This document shows positions 43,497-52,664 of a stretch of 64,000 bases of DNA, one piece after another. Location of the stretch: NCBI GenBank assembly GCA_023431345.1, contig JAEYWK010000184.1, positions 1-64,000 on the forward strand. The letters are read 5' to 3'. The position numbers and the translations under genes were made by a program. Source of the stretch: Pseudomonadota bacterium. GTDB lineage: Bacteria > Myxococcota_A > Polyangia > Polyangiales > Polyangiaceae. Under the pieces are notes generated by a model. The model saw only the letters and a program-made list of their open reading frames with translations, was not told the DNA's origin and ran no database searches. Position 1 is the stretch's first letter, and the number at the start of each line of letters is the position of its first letter.

Positions 43497-45671
43497 GTGA
43501 ACCACCTACGACTTCTTCGGGGCCATGTCACTTCCGCGATCTTGGGCTTGGTCGCCTGCGCGTGCAGCGCGGGCGGCGGAGATCGCTCACCTCTGACCAG
43601 CTCGGGCGGGGCGGCGGGGATGAGCGCACAAGGCGGCGGTCCGAACCTGTCGGGCGGCAACGGGCCGAACCTCAATGCCGGAGGTGACAGCGCTAAGGCT
43701 CCGCCGGACTGCGGCAACGGTGAGCTCACTGACGACGAAGCGTGCGACGACGGCAACAAGGTCTCGGGGGATGGTTGCTCCGCTACGTGTCTGCAAGTGG
43801 AGAGCGGCTTCAGCTGCGCGAGCCCGGGCAAGCCGTGCCGCGAGATCGCGCGCTGCGGAGATGGCGTCGTCGCTTCGAGCGAAGCTTGTGACGACGGCAA
43901 CACGATGCCGCTCGACGGCTGCTCGGAGCGCTGCAAGATCGAGCTCGGCAAGAAGTGTGAAGGCTCACCCAGCGTGTGCACCGACGCGGTGTGCGGCAAT
44001 GGCATCGTGGAGGGGGCCGAGAGCTGCGACGACGGCAACACGGTGCCATTCGATGGCTGCTCGTCCTTGTGCCTGCGTGAGCCGAACTGCCAAGAGCAGT
44101 CGTGCACCTCCGAGTGCGGGGACGGTCTGGTCATCAACGAGGAGTGTGACGACGGCAACACCCTGGACGGCGACGGCTGCTCCTCGACGTGCACCAAGGA
44201 GAACGGGTTCACCTGCGTCCAAGAGCCGCAGTGCGAGAAGATCAACGGCCAGTGCGTGCTGCGTGTCCCCGCTATTTTTCGCGATTTTGGTGAGAGCCAC
44301 CCTGATTTCGGCGGCGGCACCGAGTGCGGCTTGAAAGAGGGCGCTCCGATCGTGCCGGGCATCGCCGCGGCGATGCTCGACGCGGAGGGGCGCCCCGTGC
44401 TCGGCACGGCGCCGGCCAACGCTTGCATCCAGTCGGCGCAGACCTTCGGGACCTGGTTCCGCGACGGCAATGGTGTGGTGAGCCTCGTCGACAGCGTGCT
44501 CTTGTTCGACAACGGCGACGGCGGCTACGTCAACCGCTTCGGCAAGAACGGCGAGAAGCTCACCGTCTATGTCGCGCCGCCGGTCGGTCAGGGCTCGGAG
44601 CAGGTCGTCACCGGCGCCACCAGCCAGGCTACTTGCACGCCGGGCTGCACGACGCGCACCCGATCCTCGCTGCAGTGTGACAACGTGTGCCGACCCGATC
44701 ATGACCAGCTCGCCGACAGCACGCGGCAGCTGACCCAACGCGAGCAAGAGCTGGCCCAGCGTGAGCAACAGCTCGCGCAGGCGCAGGAGCAGGCGAACCC
44801 CGACGCGGCTGCCATCGCGACCCTCGAAGCGCAGATCGCCGCCGTGGAAGCGCAGATCGCCGCCATCGAGGAGGACATCGAAGAGCTCACGCTGGCAGCC
44901 GACGCATGTGACACCGAATGCCAAACGCGCTTCGACGGTTTGGTCGCCGCGTGCGTGGCCGACTGTAAGCCGTGCAGTGGAAATGGCGCTCAGTGGTGCA
45001 CGGGCGGCCTGGTGCGCGAATACGACGGTACGCCGCTGTTCTTCCCCGTCGACAGCGTGATGGGCCCGACTCGTGACGAAGCGGCGGCCCGCCTCCCCGC
45101 TCAGTACGGCTACAATGGTTGGCCGGCCGAGGCGGACTTCTTCCCCGGCGCGCCGAAGCACAACTTCTACTTCACGAGCGAGGTGCAGTACTGGTTCCGC
45201 TACGAAGCGGACACCGACGCGCGGCTCGACTTTACGGGTGACGACGACGTTTGGGTCTTCATCAACGGCCGTCTCGCGGTCGACCTCGGCGGCATCCACG
45301 TGCCGATGGACGGCTCGGTGACGATCAACGCCGCCTCCGCGGCTCGCTTCGGGCTCACGCCGGGGAACGTCTACAAGATCGTGGTGTTCCAAGCGGAGCG
45401 GAAGAAAGACGGCTCTTCGTTCCGTCTCACCCTTTCAGGCTTCGAAGCCACCCCGAGCGACTGCACGGCGGTGTGCGGCGACGGCACCTTGAGCTTCGGC
45501 GAAGAGTGCGACGACGGCACCAACGACGGCGGCTACAACGAGTGCGACCCCGGCTGCAAGCTCGGCGCCTACTGCGGCGACGGCATCGTTCAAGAGGAGG
45601 AGCAGTGCGACGACGGCCCTGGCGGCAGCGCCGACTGCGCGGGTTGTCGCAAGCTCAAAGAGCCGGCCTGA
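43497..45671 (+). CDS. Large secreted protein: DUF4215 Cys repeats plus fibro-slime domain with coiled-coil insert
   Basis: A 724-residue surface protein. Lipoprotein-like signal (AILGLVACACSAG) and Gly linker, then four DUF4215 repeats at about residues 70-250, each with the core EACDDGN...GDGCSATC (DDEACDDGNKVSGDGCSATC, SEACDDGNTMPLDGC, AESCDDGNTVPFDGC, EECDDGNTLDGDGC). From about 260 a fibro-slime/PA14-type domain starts (PAIFRDFGESHPDFGGGTEC). Its middle (about 395-500) is interrupted by a coiled coil (LTQREQELAQREQQLAQAQE) flanked by Cys pairs. The PA14-type end is FYFTSEVQYWFRYEADT, then DDVWVFINGRLAVDLGGIH. A last pair of Cys repeats closes the protein. It probably takes part in adhesion or matrix. 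Start GTG at 43497. Confidence 0.85.
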   Translation: MNHLRLLRGHVTSAILGLVACACSAGGGDRSPLTSSGGAAGMSAQGGGPNLSGGNGPNLNAGGDSAKAPPDCGNGELTDDEACDDGNKVSGDGCSATCLQVESGFSCASPGKPCREIARCGDGVVASSEACDDGNTMPLDGCSERCKIELGKKCEGSPSVCTDAVCGNGIVEGAESCDDGNTVPFDGCSSLCLREPNCQEQSCTSECGDGLVINEECDDGNTLDGDGCSSTCTKENGFTCVQEPQCEKINGQCVLRVPAIFRDFGESHPDFGGGTECGLKEGAPIVPGIAAAMLDAEGRPVLGTAPANACIQSAQTFGTWFRDGNGVVSLVDSVLLFDNGDGGYVNRFGKNGEKLTVYVAPPVGQGSEQVVTGATSQATCTPGCTTRTRSSLQCDNVCRPDHDQLADSTRQLTQREQELAQREQQLAQAQEQANPDAAAIATLEAQIAAVEAQIAAIEEDIEELTLAADACDTECQTRFDGLVAACVADCKPCSGNGAQWCTGGLVREYDGTPLFFPVDSVMGPTRDEAAARLPAQYGYNGWPAEADFFPGAPKHNFYFTSEVQYWFRYEADTDARLDFTGDDDVWVFINGRLAVDLGGIHVPMDGSVTINAASAARFGLTPGNVYKIVVFQAERKKDGSSFRLTLSGFEATPSDCTAVCGDGTLSFGEECDDGTNDGGYNECDPGCKLGAYCGDGIVQEEEQCDDGPGGSADCAGCRKLKEPA

Positions 45672-45691
45672 GTCGGCCGCCGGCACGCCGC

Positions 45692-47932
45692 TCAATCACG
45701 CAGCAGCTGCTCCAGGTCTCGGCGCAGCTCAGCGGCGCCTTTGGTGCTCCCCGCTCGCTCGCGATAGCTAGCGAGCGCTTGGAGCACGCTCGCGTCGCTC
45801 GGGCGGTGTTGGCGGGCGGCCTCCAGCACCTGAATGGCTCCCGCCAGATCGCCGCTGTCGGCCATCGCCACCGCGAGCACGTAGCTGAAGCGCGAATCCG
45901 TGGGCAGCAGCTCCTTCGCTTCCTTGAGACTGGCTAGCGCCGGTCGCGGTTGCTTGGCGCGGACGTACCACAAGCCCAACGCGTGATGGGCGCCCGGGTT
46001 TTTGGGGTTGCACATGAGCGCGGCGCGGATGGCGCGCTCCGCGGCCGCTTCGTCTCCACGCTGACGAGACACGTCCGCGAGGTTCAGCTGCGCTTCGGCC
46101 GAGCATGGGTCGAGGCGAAGCGCTCGCTGCAGCGCGCGCTCCGCCTCCTCGCGCTTGCCGCGGGCCAGCTCGAACGCGCTCTGCTCGACCAGCGTCTCCG
46201 GGCGCGAGGCGCTCACGTCGAAGCTCTGCTCGACCTCGACGAAGGCGCGCTCGAGCGCCCCCCGCGCGCTCGCCGGAAGCTGCGTCGCTGCCGCTCCCGC
46301 TAGTCCTTTGGCCGCGGCCACCCGCACCGCGCGCGCGCGATGAGTGAGAGCGCCCACGAGCAGGGAAGCCCGTTGGGGCGGCGGGAGCTGAGCCGCGCCG
46401 CGCGCGGCGCCGTAGACGATGAGCGCATCGGGGCTCGAGAGCGCCTCGCGCAGCGTGCTCAGCGCGCGCGCAGACGGATACGAGCCGAGGCGTTCGAGCG
46501 CCGTGGCGCGCGCGATGGACGGCATGCTCGCGTCGAGAGCTAGCTCGCGGAGCCGACGGGGAGCTTCGAGCTCACCTGCGCGATCGCTGGCGAGCGCGTC
46601 CACGAAATGCGGCCGCTCTAGCGCCGCCGGCGCCCACTGCGCGACCCAGTCGCGAGCCCACGTTGCAGCCTTGTCCTGATGGCAGCCGTTGCACGCGTTC
46701 GGTACGCCGAAGGCCACGCTGTGGTCCGGACGCGGGATGCGAATCGAGTGGTCGCGACGCTCGTGTACCTGCATGAACGTGGCGGGCGGCATGTGGCAGT
46801 CGACGCAGCGTGGCGCGTTCGCTCCCGCGTGCCGCGAGTGCGCGGGGGTATCGAAGCGCGAAGGCTCGTGGCAGCGCACGCACAGCGCGTTGCCTTGCGC
46901 GAGCGGCTTGCCCGAGTGCGGCTCGTGGCAATCGGAGCAGCGAACTCCCGCTTGGTGCATGCGACTCTGTTGAAACGAGCCCCACTCGAACACCTCACCT
47001 TCGACTTGCCCGTCGGCGTAATAGCGACCCGGGCGCAGCAGATCCGGCTCGAAGGCATCGAGGAACGCGTCGCCGGCAACGAAGCCCTCTTTCAGCGGCA
47101 AGCGCCGGGAGTGGCACGGTGCGCACGACTCCAGCTCTTTCCCCTCCTGCGCGCGCGGCTCGGGGCTGCCGGTCGCGGAGGGGCGCCACGGCTCGGAGCG
47201 GTGCAGGCGCGCAGGTAGTGGCTCCGGCTTGCCTGCCTTGGCGGAGCGCACGTGCTCCGAGCCAGGGCCGTGGCAGGCTTCGCAGCCTACCGAGAGCTCG
47301 GCCCAGCGGGTGTCGAAGCTATCCGAAGCGCCGTCGTAGCGTCGCTCGAGACCGGTAGAGTGGCAATCGGCGCAGATGTGGTTCCAGTTCTGCGCCGCGC
47401 CGGCGAAGAACAAAGCGTCTGCCGCGGCGACGCCGCTCTTGCCGTAGACGTGAAACCACTGGCTTTTGTCGGTGTCCCACGCCACGCCGAGCGACTGGAG
47501 CTTGCCGCGCTCGGTCTCCACCACGTACTGCTGCAGAGGCTGGACTCCGGCTACGTAGCGGACCGGCAAGGTCGCGGTCTGGCCGCCGGGCATCGGAGTG
47601 CTGACGACGGGCGCGCCGTCTCGCAGCGAGAACGTCGTCTTCCCGCCGAGCAGAGAAGAAAAGGTGCGGCCGTCGAAGCGAGCTAGGTCAGCCGGGCTGA
47701 GCGTCGCGAGCGCGGCCTCATGGTGCGAGCCGCGGTGAGCGTCGCTCTGCGCGCGGTGACACTCGGCGCACGCTGCCGAGCCGACGAAGCGCGCGGCCTC
47801 TCGCGCTGGCGCTGGAGCTGGCGCTGGAGCGGCAGACGAAGCGGCGAGACTGTCGGTGTCGCTCTGTCCTTTCGAAACGCCAAACAGAGCCGCCAAAACG
47901 ACGAGGCTCCACAAAATCAGCCAGTTTTTCAC
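45692..47932 (-). CDS. Octaheme c-type cytochrome with HEAT/TPR C-terminal half
   Basis: A 746-residue exported protein. A GTG at 47932 is preferred because the segment between it and the previous gene holds a strong hairpin; it gives a membrane anchor (NWLILWSLVVLAALFGVSK). The N-terminal half has eight CXXCH haem motifs: CAECH, CADCH, CEACH, CAPCH, CSDCH, CVRCH, CVDCH and CNGCH. The second half has HEAT-like units (RATALERLGSYPSARALSTL) and TPR units (NPGAHHALGLWYVRAKQPR). This is a known layout of tetratricopeptide multihaem cytochromes. It is transcribed after the sulfatase on the same strand. Confidence 0.88.
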   Translation of the reverse strand: MKNWLILWSLVVLAALFGVSKGQSDTDSLAASSAAPAPAPAPAREAARFVGSAACAECHRAQSDAHRGSHHEAALATLSPADLARFDGRTFSSLLGGKTTFSLRDGAPVVSTPMPGGQTATLPVRYVAGVQPLQQYVVETERGKLQSLGVAWDTDKSQWFHVYGKSGVAAADALFFAGAAQNWNHICADCHSTGLERRYDGASDSFDTRWAELSVGCEACHGPGSEHVRSAKAGKPEPLPARLHRSEPWRPSATGSPEPRAQEGKELESCAPCHSRRLPLKEGFVAGDAFLDAFEPDLLRPGRYYADGQVEGEVFEWGSFQQSRMHQAGVRCSDCHEPHSGKPLAQGNALCVRCHEPSRFDTPAHSRHAGANAPRCVDCHMPPATFMQVHERRDHSIRIPRPDHSVAFGVPNACNGCHQDKAATWARDWVAQWAPAALERPHFVDALASDRAGELEAPRRLRELALDASMPSIARATALERLGSYPSARALSTLREALSSPDALIVYGAARGAAQLPPPQRASLLVGALTHRARAVRVAAAKGLAGAAATQLPASARGALERAFVEVEQSFDVSASRPETLVEQSAFELARGKREEAERALQRALRLDPCSAEAQLNLADVSRQRGDEAAAERAIRAALMCNPKNPGAHHALGLWYVRAKQPRPALASLKEAKELLPTDSRFSYVLAVAMADSGDLAGAIQVLEAARQHRPSDASVLQALASYRERAGSTKGAAELRRDLEQLLRD

Positions 47933-47956
47933 GCGTGATCGTTCGATGAAGCGAAG

Positions 47957-47990
47957 CGCGGGTGCCGCTCCCGGAAGAGCGGCACCCGCG
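47957..47990 (-). terminator. Perfect 14-bp hairpin between sulfatase and cytochrome genes
   Basis: Stem CGCGGGTGCCGCTC with its exact complement, loop of six (CCGGAA). It starts nine bases after the sulfatase stop (minus strand). No T-run, so a Rho-independent terminator is possible but not certain. It argues against a translation start for the cytochrome upstream of it. Confidence 0.7.
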
Positions 47991-47998
47991 GTCATGGG

Positions 47999-50077
47999 TT
48001 ACGGGAAGTAGCCCGGACGCGCGTCCTCGTTGAGCACGTCGATCTCAGCCTGAAGGCTGGCGAGGACTGCCGCGTGCGGCGCGCTTCGGATCAGGTTGGT
48101 CGTCTCCAGCGGGTCGACGACGAGATCGTAGAGCTCGCGCACCCCGAGGTTGGAGACCAGCTTGAACCGCTTGTCGCGGAGGGCGTAGCGGCGGTTGCTC
48201 GTGCCGCTCGACGTCTCCGTGAACGAGTGCGTGCGCCCGCTCGTCGCGGTTTCGTCGCTGAACAGCGGCTCGATGCTGTAGCTGTCGTTGACGCCGTCCG
48301 ACTCCACACCGGCGAGCGACAAGACGGTCGCGAAGACATCGTTCGTCTGCACCAGCGCGTCCTCACGACCTCGGCGCGTCACGCCGGCGCCGGCGACGAC
48401 GAACGGAACGCGAACACCGCCTTCGTAGGCGCTGCCCTTGGAGCCGCGGATGCGAGCCCCCGCGTCTTTCACCGGCGCGGGCGTGCCGTTGTCGCCCACG
48501 AAGAAGACCACCGTGTTCTCGAAGTCGACCTCCGCGAGCAAACGACCAATCTCGGTATCCAGGCTCTGGATGTTGGCCTTGTAGACCGGGACGTTGGTAG
48601 CGCTCGTTCCGGCGGCGGGGTTGCCGACGGAGCTGAGATCCACCGAGTGGAGGTGGGGCGGAGGTACCTGGTACGGGCTATTGCCGCCGTTGGCCGCGTG
48701 CGGCGCGTTGTAGGCTTGGTACACGAACCACGGCTTGCCCGGGCGCTTCTCCTGCTGTTCGTGGATGAAGTCGATCGCGACGTCGGTGAGGGCGGTGCTC
48801 GCGAACGCGGTGGTGGGCTTGGCGGGGCCGTTGATGTCGAAGATGTTCCAGCTGTAGTAATCCACGACCGCGCCGCCGAGGATGCCTTTGAACGTTTTGA
48901 TGCCGAGATCACGCACGTGTTGCAAGATCCGCGGTGCGTCTGCGATGGTGCCTCCAGCGCGCGGGTCGAACGAGCCTCCTCCGCCCAAGTGATATTTCCC
49001 GAAGAGCGCGTGCGCGTAGTCGGGGCTATCCTGGTTGAGGCGGTCGAAGACCGTGACGGTGTCCGGGGGCAGCACTGCGCCCACCGAGGTCACTCCCGTC
49101 CGGTAGCCGTACTGGCCGGTCACGATCGTGCTGCGCGTCATCGAGCAGGCGGGGGTCGACCAGGCGTTGTCGAACACGAGACCGTTATTGGCCAGCGCTT
49201 CGACGTTCGGGACGGGGACGGCGCCGCTGTTACCCGTCAGCTCCGGGTAGAAGCTCGTGGATTCGGCGCCCCAGTCGTCGGCGAGGATCACGAGCACGTT
49301 GGGCTGCTCGGGGCCGCTGCCCGCGCCACCACCACCGGCAGCGTCGTCGTCGTCGAAGGTCACGGTCGTGGACGATGTAGCCGTGAGCTCGCCGTCGGAA
49401 ACGGTCAGATTCACCACGAAGGTGCCCGGGCGGTCGCTCGTCAAGCTCGCGTTCTGGGCGATAGGATCCGAGATGACGCCTCCCGTCGTCGACCAGTAGT
49501 AGCTCAGGGCCGCGGGAGCGCTGTCGGGGTCCCGCGCGACGCTGCTGAGCGCGATGCTTCGCCCTACCTTCACGGTCAGCGGCGTTACCGTCACCTCTTC
49601 GATCACCGGCGCTACATTCAGCGAGCCATTCACGGACACGCTGCCGTTTCCGCTCGTCACCGTTCCTTTGAGCCGAATCGTTACCGATGAAGTTTTGCCC
49701 GCTGCCACGTCGAATTTCGCGGAGCCCGTGAACGAGGCGTCTCCTTCGGCAGACGTAGCGGTGAGCGCCAGCGTGTAGCCCTTGGCGGCGGGGATGCCGC
49801 CGATGGTTCCGCTGATCTTGGGCGCGCCGCTCACGTCGATCGAGCCCGTCTTGCTGAAGCCGTTGCCCGTGATCGTGTACGTCACGCTGTTCAGCGTCAC
49901 TCCCGGAGCAGCCTCCAGCTGGAGCCCCAACGAGCCAGTTCGCTCGTTCTCTCCCGCGTTCTCGCTGTCGAGCGGCTGACTCGAGCAGGCCTGCACCCCT
50001 CCGATACCCAAGACCAACACCACGGGAACCACGCCGAGCTTCTTCGCGAGCCCAGCCGTACGAGCACGATGCGTCAT
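47999..50077 (-). CDS. Sulfatase-family lipoprotein with variant active-site motif
   Basis: A 692-residue secreted protein. A lipoprotein-like signal (VVLVLGIGGVQACSSQ) is followed by a beta-rich N-terminal domain (about 50-150) and an Ig/PKD-like domain (VIEEVTVTPLTVKVGRSIAL, ALSYYWSTTGGVI), then the sulfatase fold from about residue 260: PNVLVILADDWG, PACSMTRSTIVTGQYGYRTG, GKYHLGGGG, FFVGDNGTP, GGVRVPFVVAG. The formylglycine Cys is present in C-S-M-T-R, where Met replaces the usual Pro. Metal and substrate residues (DD, GDN) look intact. It removes sulphate from polysaccharides or other esters. Confidence 0.88.
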   Translation of the reverse strand: MTHRARTAGLAKKLGVVPVVLVLGIGGVQACSSQPLDSENAGENERTGSLGLQLEAAPGVTLNSVTYTITGNGFSKTGSIDVSGAPKISGTIGGIPAAKGYTLALTATSAEGDASFTGSAKFDVAAGKTSSVTIRLKGTVTSGNGSVSVNGSLNVAPVIEEVTVTPLTVKVGRSIALSSVARDPDSAPAALSYYWSTTGGVISDPIAQNASLTSDRPGTFVVNLTVSDGELTATSSTTVTFDDDDAAGGGGAGSGPEQPNVLVILADDWGAESTSFYPELTGNSGAVPVPNVEALANNGLVFDNAWSTPACSMTRSTIVTGQYGYRTGVTSVGAVLPPDTVTVFDRLNQDSPDYAHALFGKYHLGGGGSFDPRAGGTIADAPRILQHVRDLGIKTFKGILGGAVVDYYSWNIFDINGPAKPTTAFASTALTDVAIDFIHEQQEKRPGKPWFVYQAYNAPHAANGGNSPYQVPPPHLHSVDLSSVGNPAAGTSATNVPVYKANIQSLDTEIGRLLAEVDFENTVVFFVGDNGTPAPVKDAGARIRGSKGSAYEGGVRVPFVVAGAGVTRRGREDALVQTNDVFATVLSLAGVESDGVNDSYSIEPLFSDETATSGRTHSFTETSSGTSNRRYALRDKRFKLVSNLGVRELYDLVVDPLETTNLIRSAPHAAVLASLQAEIDVLNEDARPGYFP

Positions 50078-50266
50078 GAGCGAACCTTTCTGAGAAGTCG
50101 CGAGAACCGGCCCGAACGGCCGTTTTTCGCGACTAAAGACAGGCTTCGATGTTCATGCCCGACGTTTTAGTGCACACCAGTCCTTTATGCAAGACAAACG
50201 ATCGCGGGGCGCGCGCTCACCCTGAGCCGGCGCTCGCGGGGGCCCAGCGGGGGCTCAGCCCGAGGC

Positions 50267-51511
50267 TCAGCGAACCTCGGTCGCTCGCTGCTGTCCGTTC
50301 ACTTCGAAGGTGATCTTTCGGATCGTCACGGTGCCGGCGCTGCCGTCGTCGAGCTCAGTGCCGACCTCGAAGCGCGCGATCCACAGATCTTTCGGCCAGC
50401 CCTGGCCGACCAGGTGATCGAGCATCTTCTTCACGTCGACCGTGCCGCTGAACTGCCGGGTGGAGCTCTTGAGCCGATACTGTCGGTACTTCCACTGCTG
50501 CGCTTGCCCCGCGGGCCAATGATCATCGGAGTGGAGCAAGTCGTAGCTCTGGCCAGCCTCGAGGCTGCCGAGCACGCCGTTCCAATTGTATTGATCGCTG
50601 CTCCAGCCGAACCAATTCATGGTCTCGCCGTAAGCGGTCGTGTGCGTCCCGGTGGCGGGATGCTGCTCGCAGAACCACATTTCGAAATTCATGTTCCAGG
50701 CGGCGTCGGCGGTGGTGGTGATGCTCAAGCCCTCGATCTTGACGCTCGCGCTCGTCACGTCTTTGACCTGGATCGGCAGCACCGTCGTCGACGAATAGTC
50801 AGGGCTGGTGATGAGCTGCTGGCTCACACCGAACGGATGCATCCCGAACTCCACCTCCGGATAGTCGGGCTTCGATTTGTTGCCGCCGCACGTCGTGCTG
50901 GCGCGATCCCATTTCCAACCGAAGGTCTTGTCGGCGTTGACGAAGATCTCGTACGGGGCCTTGCAGCCTAGCGCTTGCGAGCCCCAGTTGTTGTTCAGCA
51001 GGCGCGCCTCGCCGAGCACGAAGTAGTCGCTATCGACCTTGCTGCTCGCGGGGGCCGTTACGGTCGGCTTCGTTTCGCCGGGAACCATGCCGCTGCCCGC
51101 GCCCGCCGCGCCCGCCGCGCCCGCCGCTGCGCCTCCGCCGCCATTGCCGAGGGTGCCAGCGCTACCCGCGGCTCCGCCTGCTGCGCTACCACCGGCGTTG
51201 GTCGCGCCGCCGGAGGCAGAGCCTCCTCCAAGCGCGCCTCCGCTGCCAACGCCCGCCGCGCCACCTCCGCCGAGGCCGCCCGCGTCCGCACCGGCCAAGC
51301 CTCCTCCAAGCGCGCCTCCGCCCGAGCTCACGCTGCCTGCCATACCTGCGGTGTTGCTCGTCGCGCCGACGGCTGAGTTGCCGGCTGCGCCCGGCGTCGC
51401 TCCCCCGCTGCCGCCCGACGGCGCCATGGCTCCCGTGCGCTCAGGCTCGGAGCTGCAGCCGGAGATCAAGGCGCACGTGGCCGCCAACGCATAGTACTTC
51501 CTGCTCGTCAT
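50267..51511 (-). CDS. GH12-like endoglucanase, lipoprotein with Gly-rich tether
   Basis: A 414-residue enzyme-like protein. The signal from the ATG at 51511 (MTSRKYYALAATCALISGC) is followed by a Gly/Ala/Ser tether (to about residue 150), then a GH12-like jelly roll: YFVLGEARLLNNNWGSQAL, GWKWDRAST, KPDYPEVEFGMHPFG, AWNMNFEMWFCEQHP, and near the end WIARFEVGTELDDG. The end motif carries the likely acid/base Glu. The strand with the nucleophile carries NMNFEMW where family members have EIMIW, so the nucleophile may be shifted by two residues. Predicted target: beta-1,4-glucan or xyloglucan. Confidence 0.78.
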   Translation of the reverse strand: MTSRKYYALAATCALISGCSSEPERTGAMAPSGGSGGATPGAAGNSAVGATSNTAGMAGSVSSGGGALGGGLAGADAGGLGGGGAAGVGSGGALGGGSASGGATNAGGSAAGGAAGSAGTLGNGGGGAAAGAAGAAGAGSGMVPGETKPTVTAPASSKVDSDYFVLGEARLLNNNWGSQALGCKAPYEIFVNADKTFGWKWDRASTTCGGNKSKPDYPEVEFGMHPFGVSQQLITSPDYSSTTVLPIQVKDVTSASVKIEGLSITTTADAAWNMNFEMWFCEQHPATGTHTTAYGETMNWFGWSSDQYNWNGVLGSLEAGQSYDLLHSDDHWPAGQAQQWKYRQYRLKSSTRQFSGTVDVKKMLDHLVGQGWPKDLWIARFEVGTELDDGSAGTVTIRKITFEVNGQQRATEVR

Positions 51512-51766
51512 CTGCGGGCGCTCCAAGCCGACGCGAGGGAAAGTCCTCAGCGATTGGCCCCGCGATACTACGCGGAGTGGAGTCGTGATGCATCGTCAGA
51601 TGTTCTCACTGCTCGGGTAGGTGATAGCGGCAACCTCAGACTGAATAACAATCCGCCTTCACCACAAGCGGGAGGCCGCGAGCACGCCAGGCGACGTCGC
51701 AGCTGCGACGCGGCGCGCCGGTCTGGTGCGCCTTCGCGCTGGTATGTCTCCTGCTAAGCGACAGGC

Positions 51767-52519
51767 ATGGTGAAGGTCGGCCTCTGCGGTTTCACGATGG
51801 CGATGGACGAGTACCCGCGGCATTTTCCGGTCGTAGAGGTGCAGCAGACTTTCTACGAACCGCCAGCCGAGCACGTGATGCGCCGATGGGTCGCCGCCAT
51901 GCCGCCGGGCTTCGAGTTCACGCTCAAGGCTTGGCAGCTGATCACCCACGAGAGCAAGAGTCCCACGTACCGGCGCCTGAAACGCCCACTCGACCGAGAG
52001 GAGCGCGCTGGGTGCGGCGGCTTCCGCGATACGGCGATCGTGCGCACGGCCCTGAAGCGGACGTTGGACTGCGCGAAGCTGCTTCGGGCAAGCACCTTGC
52101 TCTTTCAATCTCCGGCGAGCTTTCGCCCCGAGCCTGAAAGCGTGGCGCGGCTTCGCCACTTCATCGTGAACGTGGCTCGCCCCCAAACTCCATCCGCCCT
52201 CCGGCTGGCCTGGGAGCCGCGCGGGCGCGCCTGGACCGAGCAGGCTAGCTTGGCGATAGAGCTGTGTGAGGAGCTCGGCTTGAGCTACGTCGTCGACCCC
52301 TTCGTCGACGCCATTCGGTCGACCGCTGGCCCTGTGTATCTCCGGCTGCACGGGGTGACCGGCGCACGTCACGTCTATTCTGCCGACGAGCTGCGCCGGC
52401 TCGCAGCCATGACTCCGCCGGATGCTTACGTCCTGTTCAACAACATCCCGCGCGTCGACGACGCCCGACGCTTCACGACGATGCTGCTCGCGAACGAGGC
52501 TCCGCGCAGCGTCTCGTGA
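51767..52519 (+). CDS. DUF72-family protein
   Basis: A 250-residue cytosolic protein. Typical DUF72 blocks are present: VKVGLCGFTMAMDEYPRHFP, VEVQQTFYEPPAEHVMRRWV, GFEFTLKAWQLITHE, LRLAWEPRGRAW, LSYVVDPFV and VYLRLHGVTG. The fold is a TIM barrel whose reaction remains unassigned. Single gene, divergent from the GH12 gene, convergent with nothing nearby. Confidence 0.92.
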   Translation: MVKVGLCGFTMAMDEYPRHFPVVEVQQTFYEPPAEHVMRRWVAAMPPGFEFTLKAWQLITHESKSPTYRRLKRPLDREERAGCGGFRDTAIVRTALKRTLDCAKLLRASTLLFQSPASFRPEPESVARLRHFIVNVARPQTPSALRLAWEPRGRAWTEQASLAIELCEELGLSYVVDPFVDAIRSTAGPVYLRLHGVTGARHVYSADELRRLAAMTPPDAYVLFNNIPRVDDARRFTTMLLANEAPRSVS

Positions 52520-52664
52520 GCTTCGATAACTGACGACGCCGCAGACGAGCCCGCGCGCGTCAGCTTGCGACGCGTGGGATAAAAAGTCGCGCGGGAAGCC
52601 AGCATGCCTGCTTCGCAGAACGTGAGTGCTTGACAGCTACACTCCGCCGCACCACGCCTGGCGA

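Noticed and set aside
43965..45392. 475-codon minus-strand frame over the fibro-slime gene
   Set aside because: Shadow of the DUF4215 gene.
47932..47995. ATG at 47995 as the start of the octaheme cytochrome
   Set aside because: It would put a perfect 14-bp hairpin in the first codons; the GTG at 47932 gives a cleaner membrane anchor.
48074..49690. 538-codon plus-strand frame over the sulfatase
   Set aside because: Shadow; the sulfatase on the other strand has all family motifs.
50105..50135. GC hairpin followed by TTTTT as a terminator
   Set aside because: Its T-run is on the plus strand, but both flanking genes are on the minus strand, so orientation does not fit.
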